A stretch of 64,000 nt of DNA from positions 145,908-209,907 of the forward strand of contig JXTB01000162.1 in NCBI GenBank assembly GCA_002914805.1, given 5' to 3'. Under the pieces are notes generated by a model, which did not search any database, was not told the origin of the DNA, and was given only the letters and a program-made list of their open reading frames with translations. Shown here in pieces: positions 1 through 19,522 of this stretch (positions are counted from its first letter, which is position 1; every line of letters begins with the position of its first letter). The DNA comes from Parasponia andersonii (Eukaryota > Streptophyta > Magnoliopsida > Rosales > Cannabaceae). Position numbers and translations under genes: made by a program.

Positions 1-2092
1 TTCAAACTCAAATCCAAAAAAAAAAAGGGTAACCAACCTAATTTCCTTGAATGTAAACAATGTAATAATCCCAGACATTAAAATTAAAATATTCTGAAAA
101 TATTTTGGACAGTAAAAATTATGTTAAACAAATTGTGCCTCTTTTCTTAAGTGGAAATGAGTTCAACAGTTTCCCATAGCGCGTGGACAGAAAGCTCGAG
201 TAAGGCAACATGCGGCGGAATCTGATATGTTTTATATACAGCTCAAGCCTCAACGTGATTTTATTTATTTGTTTATTTTTCAAAATGATAACACGATTTG
301 TTAAACTTTTTTTTTTTTAATTTGTTTTGCTATTTATACAGAAGTTTAGACACACTAAATTAAAATATTTTGAAAATTAATAATTTAAGTTGATTATTGA
401 AATAATTTTAATTAATAAAATATAATAATATCTTCAAAATTAAAATAAATAATATGAATTAATCTAATTTTAATAGAGAATATTATTATCTTTTTATTCT
501 TAAAATTAGTCAAAAAAATCTGTATAGGGTATTAATTTTAAAACATTCAAATTTTAGTGTATTTTTTTAATAATTATTCTTATTAATTATTAATCAAATC
601 TGGATAAAATTTTAAAGATAAACAATTTATGTTCTACTTGATTTTACATTTTCATAAAATTAAAAATAAAGGGAAAAAAAAAAAAACGTTACCCCACCTT
701 TTGGTGAAGAGAAGCTGTCAAACCGCACAAGTTTGACCCGTAGACAATTTTATTTTATATGCACTTCTTTTGTGTGGTTGTGGTGGTAGCACAACCTTAT
801 TTGTTTGTTTGATTATGAGTAAAAATTCCTTCATTTTGTGTCTACTTGTTAACTTCAAGTAAAATTCTATACTTTTCTTTTCTTTCTTTTATTTTTTTTA
901 CTAAAAAAATGGTACTTTCACTTGTCATTTTTTCTCACAAAGTTCATATTATATACCATTTATTCCTTTTTTTATCTTCGAATATTATAAAGTTTTTTAC
1001 CCTCCCAAACCCCAAACTATAGGTTAAGAAGATAATCTGAATAGATATATAAAGTATTATGCACTGGACATTATTCAATTAAATACACTTAATAAGAATT
1101 GTGGGATCAATTATAGAAATCAGACTCCACAATTCCTACACGGGATTGGCGAGATATCCAAAGAAGAGCATCTTCGTCACAAAAGATGTGACCTCAAGTC
1201 TCTTTTTATCCCTTGGTTTTCTTTTGTGCATAATACGTATATATCCTAACATTATCTTTAAGGAAAATCTAGCTCATTGGCTAATGAATAACCTATTAAT
1301 TTTTTAAGATCTAAATTATGACTAGATTACGAATTAATAAATGATAGGGATAGCATTATGTCCAAGGCAAGTAACCTGCCAGATAACCAGAAGCGGTCAC
1401 TTTTAGATTTGTGCCTCCAATTCTCTGTGAGAAATGCTAATAAATACGCACCAATTCACTTTTTTGATTTCTGCCACCAATGTCTCTGTGTCATTTACAT
1501 AATTAATAATTTACTTTCGAGCTTTATTCTTTCCATTTTACAGCAAGACTTTTTGGGAACTTTCTTTTTAAATAATTGGACTTGCAACTTTTTTTTTTTC
1601 CTTTCATTTCTGGATTTTGAAATTTGAACTAGACATTTTTTTTTGGTAGTTCCTTCTTCTTTTTGGCTAAAAAACTTACCTTTTGTACGTAATCAATCCC
1701 TTGCCATCATTAAAGACGTGTTATTTAACCATTCTTCCATTTTGGATTTTCATATCAGTGTTTCCTATGTCACTTTGTGACCACAATAAATTAAAAATTG
1801 CTCTACCTTTGCTATTTTGCTAATCATTGAATAATATAATGTGAGGCGCCATATGTACATAAATATACCAAATATGTTATATTTGCATGACACGTGCTGA
1901 CTAATTGGGACAACAACACTCCTCGGGCTGTATTTTTTATTGGTAAGAATTAGTTTCCATAGTTGCCCACTAATTTTATAAAATTCATTTTTATTAATAC
2001 TCACATTAATACTCACAACAGTTAATAATAAGTAATTGACACGTGCTAATTGTTATTATGAAAAGTACTATTATTATTATTACTATTATGGG

Positions 2093-2818
2093 CTAATATC
2101 ATTTACGTCCCCAAACTTTACATATTGTCTTAATTTTGGTCTTTTCCGTAACCTTCCACTCTCCGATCTTTATATTTTGTATCACTTCAATTCTTTTTTA
2201 ACACTTCAGTTAAAATTAACAGATTAGTGTTACACGACAACACATGATCTCTCTTTTAAGGGGTAGTAACTGGAAAAGAAAAAAGAAAAATAAAAACCCC
2301 ATTGGAAAATTTAAAACGAAAAAAAAATTCCAAAGTTCTTGTCCGTTTAACAAAGTCCCAAACTCCACGTTCATACCTTCAATAAATGCCCAGGAAATGA
2401 ACAATTTGATTATCTATTAGAAGATCCTTGAAATCCAATGATATTTAATATCTATACGTACTCAAATTGATTATATATTACAAGATCCTTGAAATCCAAT
2501 GATATTTAATATCTATACGTACTCAAATCTCTCATTTTATTTCTTCATTTTATCAACAATAAATAAAACCCATATCACAAACTAAAATCATTTTATCAAT
2601 CTCTCACTTTACTTAAAAAATGGGTTTTTGTTTTTATGATTCTTTTTTCTTTCCAACTACTATCTATCAAAAGAAGAGAGACCGCGTACCCTCCACAAGA
2701 CACTTAACATTTAATTATAATTAAAGAGTTAAAAAGGACTTAAGTGATACAAAATGCAAAAATTAGGGAGTTAAAAACTACAAATAAAAGAATAAGGACC
2801 TAATTAATTAANTTGTAC
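2093..2818. mobile_element. Degenerate inverted-repeat element (MULE/MITE-like)
   Basis: The segment around 2110-2230 is similar to the reverse complement of about 2700-2815. Both arms share a block around TTTTGTATCACTT followed by a T-rich stretch and TTTAACNCTT, and both contain a run like CTCC(N)ATTTTT. Together they look like the long terminal inverted repeats of an old non-autonomous DNA transposon of about 0.7 kb. No transposase frame is visible. The ends and any target duplication are too eroded to place exactly, so the class is a guess. Confidence 0.4.
2403..2524. repeat. 61-bp tandem duplication, two copies
   Basis: Two adjacent copies with a period of 61 bp share GATCCTTGAAATCCAATGAT and the downstream sequence ending ATACGTACTCAAAT. 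Only a few bases differ, so the duplication looks recent. No gene overlaps it. Confidence 0.85.
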
Positions 2819-4424
2819 GAGATAATATCAAAAAAGCCCACCATATTCAATGCTTTAGCAAAAAAAAAATCCACATCTTTTTTAATTATATCAAATTAGA
2901 CATTCATTTAGTATTTCGTATTAAATAGTATCACGCTCACAATTTTAGTTGAAATTGAAACTTTAGTTTGTTAAAAAAAATATTTTTACCCTTTAAGCTC
3001 CTAAAACTTATATTAAAAATGAAAATTATTGAAACCAATTGTTATTGTTTCTACGTTTAAAAAAATTTAAATAAAATTAGTAATTATTGAAAATAAAAAG
3101 AGTTTAAAATATTAAAAATAATTAAAATGAAAGCAAATTTTTAAAAAAATTACAAAAGTTAAAAAAATTAGTTTTGTCGTTCTTTCTCTTTTTAATCATT
3201 TTAACTTAACATAACAATTATTACAACTAAAAAGAGTTTAAATTCCAAAAAAAAAATTAGAAGTTCAAAAAAATGAATGAGAAAAGAAAAAAAAAATCCC
3301 CTTTTGTCTTTTTTTTTTCCTTATTTTAAGTGCTTTCAATTATTTAAACTATTTTATTTTTAATTATTTTTTAATTATGTTCTATGAGTTTTAAGGGCAA
3401 AAAATACCTTTTTTTCAATAATTTAGGTTTCAATTTTGACTAAATTTTTAGGTCTATCCTATTTAATAGGAAAACATAAATTCAATGTTTAATGTGATAT
3501 AAATGTAAAAGTGTGTTTTTTTCAAAAAAAAAAAAAAACACTAAACGTGGTATTTTTTTTTTTATTATCCCTTATTTCTATTATTATCCTAAGATTGGAA
3601 AGCATTGTGGTGTTTGCGTGCTTTAGTTAAAGGGTTTTTTTTTTTTTTTGAAAAAAAAACTTTAATCAACTTAGTTTATAGGATTGGCCTTTCAAGGTGT
3701 GTTTGCAACTTATTTAATTAGATTGCTCTTTCTAGGTGCAATATTAGGAGAGAGAATCAACACAATCTTATCTTAATTTGTTTTCTTAAGATTGTTTTGA
3801 AGAAAAAAAATAAGTGGCGGGGCTTCACAATTGATAACTAATTACTTTCTTATCGTACTAACAAGTAGAGTAACACTCGAATAATTTATTAATCAATGTG
3901 GGATCACTCATGTTATCCACCCATATTACAGGGTACTCAACCCTCTAATCCTCTAATCTTTTATTATTATTACTAAAAAAATTAGTTTCTTCTTTAACTT
4001 TTTTATTCATATCCGTAACACAAGCAAAATAACTAAATTATTACGTTAATTCATAGTTTGAGTGAAACAGACACCACTTTGAGAATTTATGAACTTTTTC
4101 AAAAAAGTATTTCTTTGCGCTTTTTTTTTTTTTAATTTTGAAAAAAAATATCTTTATTAATTTGAAACAGATGAAGTGAAATATTCTTCAGTAAGTACAG
4201 ATGTCTAACAGAAAACAATGTTGTAATGCGTTACAAACAAACGAAAATATATTCTTTTTTAAGAGAGAGAAAACGTACTAACTATTTCTTTCATTGTTAT
4301 CATTATTGTTTGTTAGTTGTTTGATGATATTTGTCAATATTTTTTTCTATAGAAATTACATATCAAAACTCTAATAATTTATGAGTACTTCTTTAATGAA
4401 TAATAATATGGGCACATGTCTTAC

Positions 4425-4639
4425 ACTACATATACGTTAATTTGTCTCAATATATTTTTGTGGTACTGAACACCGCTGATATCTTGTACTACGTATATGT
4501 TAATTTGTCTCAATATATTTTTGTGGTACTGAACACCGCTGATATCTTGTAACATTATTCTTTTTTAACGAGTAAAACATTCTAATATTTAACTAATATT
4601 CTTTTTTAACGAGTAAAGCATTCTAATATTTAACTAATA
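4425..4639. repeat. Adjacent 63-bp and 41-bp tandem duplications
   Basis: About 4425-4551 holds two copies of a 63-bp unit containing TTTGTGGTACTGAACACCGC. Right after it, 4557-4639 holds two copies of a 41-bp unit containing TTTTTTAACGAGTAAA. Both are near-identical copies, pointing to two local duplication events side by side in non-coding DNA. Confidence 0.8.
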
Positions 4640-6617
4640 GATACTTTAATTTAGATCGATTATAATGGAATGACTATAATGAGTAAGTAATTATACCAAA
4701 AAATCTAATATATTTAATTCTTAATTAAAGAAGAGATCATCTAGTTAGCCGCTGTGTTGGAATTTGTTTTACATTTTAATTTTACCAATTAATATTTAAC
4801 ACTTTTTATAAGCAATTAATTTTTAACATTTTAATTCTCATGCATAACTCATTTTTTTTTTTTTGCATTAGATAATTAAATACTATACAAAATTTAATTC
4901 ATATATAAGCTAGATTAAAAGTTATTAGGAACACATTTTACACTCACATTTAAGGTGAGTTGTTCTTTTTTTCTTAAAAAAAAAAAATCTAATTCTTTTT
5001 TTGAAGGAAAAAAAATAATTCTATTAAATGATCGCTAATATTTTAATGATTATTCTATACCTCATCACTTTTAATTCTGCATTAGATAATTAAATTATAA
5101 ATAAATTTAAATCACATTAAAAATTAATTTAAAAAAAGAAAAAGAAAAACCCATTCTTTTTTATTCATAAAAATAATAAACGCATTATACGCTAACGAAT
5201 AAGACATTATTAGTAATTTTAAAAATAACCCATATTATAAGCAATTAAATTAAAATATCAATTAAAATGTTAGAAAATCCGAAACTAAATTCTAAAACAA
5301 ATGAGATTGATATTATAGGAAATTCAAAATTTAGACAATTTTAAAAAACTAGTAAAATAACATTCCATACTTAATCAAACAAAAATAACGGTAAGTAACA
5401 AAAAGGAGAAGAAAAAAGATACTCATTTGAGATAAACTAAATTGGATTATTTTTATAGAATTGACATGGAAATAAATATAACTGAGCTGCTATTATAGGT
5501 CATTTTTAAATTCTTCAAAAATACCCATCGTGGAGCCAAACTAAAAATACCGATTGAAAATTATTTATATACATATATAAATGTCTCCGTTTTGAGTGCG
5601 TAGAATAATGTAACCTACGGCCTAAATTATAAGTTTGACGCCCCTCAATATGGAATATAGATACATTAGTTTTTCTCTCGCGACTACTCCTCTTAATGAC
5701 AGGAATATGGTATATGCCCATATGATACTATACATCTACATATTCCGCTGCTACTTTCCATACAAGAACAACCTTGAATTGAGTTTCTACATTCTGTTTT
5801 TTTTTTTTTTTGGGGGGGGGGGGGCTGGGATTTCCTAGCATGCGGGAAAAGAATGAAATGAAGTGAAAAATACATGCCTGACAGCATAGCTCTAGATAGG
5901 CAGTAGAAATGGTAAACGACAAGTAGAAATATATATTTTCCCAATTGATGGCGATGGAGATAATGTGTCTACTCAACACTTTTGAACAGTCACATTTACT
6001 GGGACCCAAAACTCGGTCGCCACTTCAAAAAACAAGAATGATCCCTTTATCCTTATTGGCAAAACCAACCTTACAAGGATATTGGAATATGCTTCTTCAA
6101 GAGGCTAGAATCCAATTGTGATTTGTCATTTATGCGCCTACAAAATCTTTATAAGGTGCTCAAAAACGGAAAAACATATGCTGAGCCTGATCTTACATCG
6201 TTCTTAAATTCTCAGATTTCATTAATATATCACCCGCGAGAATTTTATTCTATACGTGTATATGTATATATATATACGTTTCCAATCTATATTGTTTTTG
6301 CTTTTTAACTCATAAATTTAGCAAATGAATGAAGTCAAAAGCAGTCTCTGGCAAAGTTTTAACAACTTACCTAGCGACACTATTTGCAAAACTTGAAATA
6401 CTCTGTATTATAAATCAAATAGGGTTGAATGTAGAGAGTAACACATGACAAATGCTTCAATTGATGACTCTAATTTTTGTTATAAGCACATAAAATTCCT
6501 TTGTCACAATAGAGGGGAAACAAAATTCAATCTCCCGCAGATTGAGGTTGGTACTCACGTGTTCACTGATCACCGTGATATAAGCATATAGAAATTCAAA
6601 AAAGTGTTCCGAAGAAC

Positions 6618-13143
<6,526 letters not shown>

Positions 13144-13497
13144 TGATACCGAAGCTAAAGCAGAATCAAAAGCCCTAACTTACCAGAGAGCTATATAAAT
13201 AGATACGTATATGCATATGCATATATCGTTGAGTTTCGAGGCATAGATAGATAAAGGTATGAGAGAGCGCAAAACGATGCAAGTTCTTGCAACTTGGTCA
13301 CTGGTCTGATTTTTTTTTGCTGACCCTGTAATCCAACTGTTTCCAATTCAGCGTAAGCAGTCGCCGAGTAGTAGTCCGAGTTTTCTGGGTTGGGCTTTTG
13401 TACGATTTGGGCCCATTTTTTGATTTGTTGGGCTGGGCTCATAAAGAGCAGGTCGAAAAAAGAAAAAATAAATGAAAAAATAAAAGGTGAAACGACT

Positions 13498-13570
13498 TGG
13501 AGATGCGGGGTATCGATCCCCGTACCTCTCGCATGCTAAGCGAGCGCTCTACCATCTGAGCTACATCCCC
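13498..13570 (-). tRNA. tRNA-Ala (anticodon AGC)
   Basis: The minus-strand sequence folds as a complete 73-nt tRNA. The acceptor arms GGGGATG and CATCTCC pair with a G3:U70 wobble, the classic alanine identity element. The D-arm contains the A-box TAGCTCAGATGG, the anticodon loop is TTAGCAT with AGC as anticodon, and the T-arm contains the B-box GGGATCGATACCCC. The discriminator base is A. There is no intron and CCA is not encoded, as expected for a nuclear gene. T-rich runs downstream on the minus strand (13440-13490) can end pol III transcription. It lies about 355 bp upstream of the PEX6 start codon on the same strand. Confidence 0.97.
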
Positions 13571-14068
13571 AGACGGCGATCTGTTTGTAGTATTTATATA
13601 AAGGAAAACTCAACGTGGCATGGTTCGTCCCCAAATTGAGTACGCTAACTCCAGATTCTTTTCACACTCCTCTTAATTACTCAGACGTGAATTCCACCAT
13701 ATTTATAATATTTTAATGCAATTCACGTATGGAGTTGATACCTTATACTCCTCTTAATTACTTAGACGTGAATTCCACCATATTTATAATATTATAAAAA
13801 TATATAATATTTTAATGCAATTCACGTATCAAGTATTAAGATACTTTTAGTGCAATTTATATTTCAAATAATGAGACATTGAAACAATTTGGCACAACTT
13901 ATGTATGTCTTAAAGTTAAACCTCAGTTTGTCAACTAGCCATAATTGGTTTCTAAAAAGCCTACTTTGTTTTGCAAAATCATAGCCAATGAGTAACCTAA
14001 TAAAAGACCATAATTACTATTTATCATGAAGAAATTAAATTATTATAAGTTTGAGAGTAAACATTTTA
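13571..14068. repeat. Intergenic DNA with an 81-bp-spaced direct repeat
   Basis: No gene is seen. Two copies of ACTCCTCTTAATTACTYAGA, each continuing through GTGAATTCCACCATATTTAT, start at 13666 and 13747. Each ends in AATGCAATTCACGTAT, and the second carries an extra AT-rich insert. The rest is AT-rich. Confidence 0.75.
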
Positions 14069-14270
14069 TTTTATTTTATTTTATTTTTAAAAAATGGGAC
14101 TTAACTAATGATCACCACTTATTACAAATTTAAATGAAAATAACACACACTCTATCAAGATTTGAACCATATCAAGATTTGAATCCTATCAAGATTTGAA
14201 CCCTTACCCCCTCCAAACTCACACACACATCCCTCAAATCTTGGACCAACTGAGTTAATCCTAGTTAGCA
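14069..14270 (-). mobile_element. tRNA-derived SINE with triplicated B-box segment
   Basis: Read on the minus strand it starts AACTAGGATTAACTCAGTTGG (A-box-like), the same head as the copy at 7021, and ends with the tail AATTTGTAATAAGTGGTGATC and ATTAGTTAAGTCCC before a TTTTA-rich run. Direct repeats AGTAAACATTTTA (14056-14068) and AGTGAACATTTTA (14271-14283) are the target-site duplication, with one mismatch. A 17-bp unit containing the B-box (GGTTCAAATC on the minus strand) is present three times at 14154-14204. Confidence 0.85.
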
Positions 14271-14631
14271 AGTGAACATTTTAGTTTAAAGAGTGCTAAA
14301 TCCATTTTATTTTAGTGTATGTTTACTAATGTGTGGACTCTACTATAATATCTCACGTTACAGTATTATTATAATGCATAATAAATATATATTCACTAAT
14401 GACTAATGCATTTACTTGTTTCTATGTCTTCTCCCAAGAAACATATCTTTTTCGATATTCTCTGGCAATTCAATCATTTTTTTTTTGATACTGACATATT
14501 ACTTAATTGATCAATTCAGAAATATTGACCATGTTACGTACTTTAATAGTAAAATTAACATATTAAAATTTGATTAAGTCTACATGAAAAGAACCACAAC
14601 AAATAAATTAGACAAATGATCAAAGTTTTTG

Positions 14632-14745
14632 GTTCACCCATTTCAACGGGCAAGTTTAAATTGATAGAATAGAATCTATTATAATTTGGTTAACCCATTT
14701 CAACGGGCACGTTTAAATTGATAGAATAGAATCTATTATAATTTG
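14632..14745. repeat. 56-bp tandem duplication, two copies
   Basis: Two near-identical copies, each holding CCCATTTCAACGGGCAMGTT and then AATTGATAGAATAGAATCTA, are spaced exactly 56 bp (14638 and 14694). They are non-coding. Confidence 0.85.
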
Positions 14746-15121
14746 AATAGGAAACATTTGAACGTAAAAATAAATATGAAAAAAAAAAACTAGATATTTA
14801 GATTACTAGAGTAAAATAATTCAAAAACAAGAGAAGGAGTGTATTTTGATATCAAGACTAAAGATCTCATTTTAATGGTGCAAAAATATAATGAGAGATT
14901 AGAAAAAAAAAATTAAAATTGATTAAATAAAACACTCATTTGAATGAAAATCGAAATAAAATGAATGGGAATACAACATGACCAAAAAGGTGTCTTGTCC
15001 ACATTATCACATTTGACTTATAAGTCTTATCAACGTTGAACTTCATGATTTTGATTATTGCTACCTCTTTTATTTTATTTTATTTTTCCTTTTATTTTCT
15101 TCAAGTATTATCATTTAATTT

Positions 15122-15653
15122 TAGTTTAATGGCACAAATGGTCCTTGAACTATCTAACGTATGGCAACTTAGTTCTTAAAGTTTCAATTATGGCAATTAA
15201 ACTCATAAATTTTCTGATTTGTAGTAATTTGGTACATTAATTTTTACTGTTAAATTTTTGACAAAAAAACACAAGTGAGGAGCATGTAATGGCATCGAAA
15301 AGTGTATTTAAAAAGTAATTTAATAACTTCAAGTATAAACATAAAAAATAAAAAAAAAACTCTAAATTTATAGCTCCAAAAACCTTTAAAAATGCAAATA
15401 ATATTTTTTTTTTCTTCTCTCTAGATCATTTTGCTTAGTTTATTTTCATTTAATATACTTTTAAATGCTACAACGTATTCCTCGTATATATTTTTTGTCA
15501 AAAATTTAATAGCAAGTTATAATTTATATAATTCATGGACTAAATTGCTTCAAATTAGAAAGTTCAGAAACTTAATTATCACAATTGAATAATTAAGGAC
15601 CAAATTACCACAAGTTGGTTTGATAGCTAAGGGACCATTTGTGCCATATCCCC
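15122..15653. mobile_element. Non-autonomous long-TIR element (MULE-like)
   Basis: The left arm (from GGCACAAATGGTCCTTGAAC at 15131) and the reverse complement of the right arm (ending at 15645) match over well over 100 bp. Both arms read through several AATTNGGTCC/CTTAAT-type blocks to TTAAATTTTTGACAAAAA. The centre is AT-rich with no transposase. The 8-bp repeats TTTAATTT at 15114-15121 and 15654-15661 are a candidate target-site duplication, which suits a Mutator-like element (8-9 bp), although the motif is common in AT-rich DNA. About 530 bp in all. Confidence 0.65.
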
Positions 15654-15661
15654 TTTAATTT

Positions 15662-16843
15662 GATTGATTTGTCTTAATTAAATATCAATATCTCTGGTAA
15701 TTTAGGATGATAATTCATTTCGACAGATCATGTCAATGTATACGTAACATATAGTTTAACCCGAACTCGATCCATTTAATAATGATGTCAAAAATTCTAA
15801 TTTGAACCCAACCCGTTTATAAACGAGTTGATCTAATACGACTCTTAATCCGTTTAATTTAAATTAGTCAAAATATATTTTTTAACACATTTAATATCAA
15901 TTCATACATGTTATGTGATCTTAAAACACAAATATGTACTAAAAACAATTAAAAACTACATAAAATCTCAATATATATACTTGAAAAAGTCTTAACAATA
16001 CCACCAAAAAAAAAAACATCCAAACATAGATAATACAAATATTATAATTTTAGTGTTAAACCCAAAATTAATCCCTTTTACATACTTTCCTTTCTCTTTT
16101 ACTTATTTTTTTTTTTTGAAACTTTCCCTTTTACTTCTACTTTTTTAGAGAAAATAAAAGGCGACTAATTTTACTTGAATTTTACAAATATTTTACAATT
16201 TATATCTTACTTTAGTTATTTTAAAATTTAAAAAAAAAAAATGAGATGACTTTAACTAAAAGATCAAAACCTCTTAGCAACTAGCTATAACCAATGTGGG
16301 ACTAATTAATAGGCTATAATAACAATTCTTTCACCATGATGAAAGAACTTATGAATTTTCTTTCTTTTTTTTTTTCGAGGCATAGAGATTGATTTGATAT
16401 TGATTAGTTTTAGTTTAATATTAGCTAGAGTCCTTAGGCTTGATATATCATTTAGGTCTCTATTCTTTTTTCTTTTTGGTAACTCCCTGTTCTTGCAACT
16501 TTGTAATATTGAAGTCCCTTTAGCATTTTTTGTCCATTAACTGAAGTCCCTTGTAGCGTCTCGTGTCCATTATTGTTAAATGTGCACATGCTACTCACTT
16601 GAGTCTTTTTCAAGCCTATATAATGTGACTTTTCTCCCTAATTAAGAGATTCCTATTTCCTTTTTCTTTTTATTTATCATTTCTCACAACCTTGAAAGCA
16701 CAATAGCCATGGATTTAGCGTTGGACATGGCTTCTTCTCAAATTGTTGAATGCATGGAAGCCATGGATGGTGCTCGTACTCGTGGGTTTTGAGATTATCA
16801 TCTCACTATGCGGTTCCAATATGAGATCGTTTTATCATGGGTA
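15662..16843. other. Intergenic DNA with dispersed repeat and a gene-like remnant
   Basis: There is no complete gene. About 16244-16412 is a dispersed repeat whose second copy is at 32120-32285 (shared TCTTAGCAACTAGCTATAA and CAATGTGGGACTAATTAA). At 16617 a TATA-like CCTATATAATG is followed about 90 bases later by an ATG in good context (CCATGG, ATG at 16710), opening a 27-codon frame that stops before the solo LTR. This may be the head of a broken gene, but I do not recognise the peptide. Confidence 0.5.
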
Positions 16844-18690
16844 TGTTGGATTTAAAAACGATTTTTTGCAGCGGAAATTTGGCCCAGGAACATTCAAAAA
16901 ATTTTCTTAAAACAATTGACTATATTAATTCATAGCAAATAGGAACATACAAAGAGAATAGATCTAATACCTCTTGTAACTTATCAGCGGATCCTACCTT
17001 TATTGTCTTCTAAACCACGATCTTCCAATCCAAGCCTCAAGTACAACTGGATGAACGTATGGGCGTTGCGTACAATTTCTTAAACTCACACACTTTAGGC
17101 ACTTTCAATTTTCTCAACACATGAGATTGCAAGAGTTTTGTTCTACAGAGAATAGGAAGACACTCTTCTTTTTCTCTCTAGTTTATGGAGGCTCTATAGA
17201 AAATAATACATACTATTCTGTCTTTTGCTAGGATTTCACCTTTTATATATATGTATATATATATATTTATTAAACTATTTAATAAATAATTATATTAATC
17301 AAATCAATATATATATATAACTTTTAAAAAAAAAACGTTACCTTTTGTTTATAGGAAACGTGAGTTTCCTTTTTTAAAAGAATGATTATATATATATTTA
17401 AATTAATTAATCTAATTAATTAATTAATATATATATATATCTATATAAACTAGCAGATAACTATTTTACTTTCAGTTAGTTTTCCAATTTCTATTTATCT
17501 AATTATCTCATAATTAGATATTTTTAAATTCAAAATTTAAACAAATTAGGAAACTTATCTCTCCATAAATTTAAATTAATTAATTCAAAATTAATTAAGT
17601 AATTAATTAATAACAATTATTAATTACTAATAGATAAACTATTTATCTTGACAAAGTGTGCAGTAACAGAAATAATGTAATATCCAGTACAGTGTTTATA
17701 AGAGGTGGAATTGGGGACCTATGGACCTGTAATTCAAGCTCCAATAAATTATGCCAATTAATTAAACTCTTTAATTAATTTGTCTAATTTATTAATTCCA
17801 ATATTACTCCACTAAAAATCTGGAATTGCACTCTTGAAGTTACAGAATTAATTTACTCAGAAAACAACGAGCAGTCCATCGATTTAATCATAACATGTAG
17901 TTCAATCCTCTATAGACAATTCATAATTGGAGCTAGGTCAAGTTCTGTTTACCTCTCTAATTACATATTAATCCTTGTATACCATTGATTCTCTAATGAA
18001 CAATTAATTTATAAATCTATTATAAATTGAGTACTCAAACTGTTCAAGTCCTGAATCAATACACAAGGGAATCATCTTTCTAGCTTCCTAATGGAAGGAA
18101 TGGATTCCATATCTGTAAGTTACATTCCCAGCTACTCATTTCATCATGCTCCCAAGATACAAGTATTTCGATCTGTTTAAAAAAACAAAATTTTAACAAG
18201 TATGTCAAAGAACATAATGTTATAAATAAGAGTCTATAACTACTCAGGATTAAGATTAATCTACATATGATCATCTAGTGACATTATTAAAACTCTCAAT
18301 AGTTAACGGAAGTTATGTGAGATTCAAAACATGTCTGGTCCAGTCCTATATAATCGAATTATATAAAGTACCTCCATTGTGATGTCAACACATCAATAGT
18401 CTGGATAAGACTATTACATTCTCAATGTTAATGGACCATACTAATAATATTTAATTAAAGATCTCAAACTTTAATTAATTATTACGGACTATATTTAGTT
18501 TATTATGCATAAATTTAATCCTCATGCACATAACACTTATATACTAAATTTATGGTCGCATAAATAAACTAGGGATTTTCTGATATTTAAAGGTATACAA
18601 ATTATGCACAAATTCAAATAAAAAAAATGTCATTTTATTAATTCAGTAAATATCCAAAATATACATGCTTTTAGGGCATAAACCCTAATA
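16844..18690 (-). mobile_element. Solo LTR of a copia-like retrotransposon
   Basis: The 1847-bp segment starts TGTTGGATTTAAAAACG on the plus strand and ends GCATAAACCCTAATA. On the minus strand it starts TATTAGGGTTTATGCCC, a start I associate with Ty1/copia-type plant LTRs, apart from TG changed to TA. Near-perfect 5-bp repeats flank it: GGGTA at 16839-16843 and GGGTC at 18691-18695. There is no internal coding region and no second LTR, so it looks like the product of LTR-LTR recombination. The copia assignment rests on the terminal sequence style, not on a coding domain. Confidence 0.7.
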
Positions 18691-19522
18691 GGGTCACCAT
18701 TTGTTTTTTCTTTTGGTTTTGGGTGAACTTAGTCCTCGTATATCTTCTTATAATAGTATTTTTTTCCAAGAACTGGGGTCCCCTCCAATTAAGCCCCCCA
18801 AGCCTTAACCCAAAACCGCCAACCCAAACTGGAAACAAAACCCCAAGAATTTTACCTCTTTTTTTTCCCTTGAATGTTCACTTTGTTTTATTCGGTTTAT
18901 AAAAAATTATGTGGGGGAAAATATTTCTTAGGGAGAAAAAACTAGTGAGGGAACACTAATTTTTTTTTTAATTGATGTGTATAATCATAAAATAGAAAGA
19001 TAATTTCTAAATTTATCTTCTTGTTGTTGTTACTGATTATTGATTAAGGCCTTCAATTTGATAACAAAGAAAAATTTTCAGCTTCTCATACTGAGTTTAG
19101 TGAAGAAAAATTGTTTAAGGAATGCAATTTCATGTTAAAAAAATTCATTTATTTGCTTTGTTTTTGGATTTTAAATAGAATTCAAAGGTGAAATTGTACC
19201 CCAGTAAAAGAGATTGATGAAATTTATTCTAATTTTTATATATTAATCTTGTAAGTATATTTTTTCCACCTCTAGCAAATTATGATTGACCAGTTACTTA
19301 AATAATTTAGATTATATATTCAGTTTTATCTTATTTCCTTAATATAGGGAGTAGCTATAAGAGAACGTCGATAGAACAGGAAAGACAAGAAACTAAGATA
19401 AGAAAGATACTTTTTTATTGGTTGAAATTACCTCCCAATAACCTTAAATAGATTTATGTGTATACTCATTTAATAGTGACTGAAAACGCTATTAGAGACT
19501 CTGTGCACTATTAGAAATTTGA
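18691..19522. other. Intergenic spacer between solo LTR and gypsy element
   Basis: No gene is seen. A C-rich patch near 18770-18860 (GGGGTCCCCTCC, then AAGCCCCCCAAGCC) stands out from the AT-rich surroundings but has no open frame worth calling. Confidence 0.5.

Larger units (their letters stand above)
1..6617. other. AT-rich intergenic region
   Basis: I see no supportable gene here. The stretch is strongly AT-rich with many A and T homopolymers, and the short open frames are low-complexity and lack coding character or homology I recognise. It contains a degenerate inverted-repeat element (about 2093-2818), three small tandem duplications (about 2403-2524, 4425-4551 and 4557-4639) and a T/G homopolymer junction near 5799-5824. 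The last few hundred bases before 6618 probably include the 3' UTR of the minus-strand PEX6 gene. One ambiguous base lies at 2812. Confidence 0.7.

Noticed and set aside
1101-2404. Several 60-90 codon frames on both strands
   Set aside because: AT-rich random frames without coding signature, introns or homology.
5799-5824. T-run followed by a run of about 13 G residues
   Set aside because: It looks like a homopolymer junction, possibly a sequencing artefact; no G-quadruplex pattern of several separate G runs.
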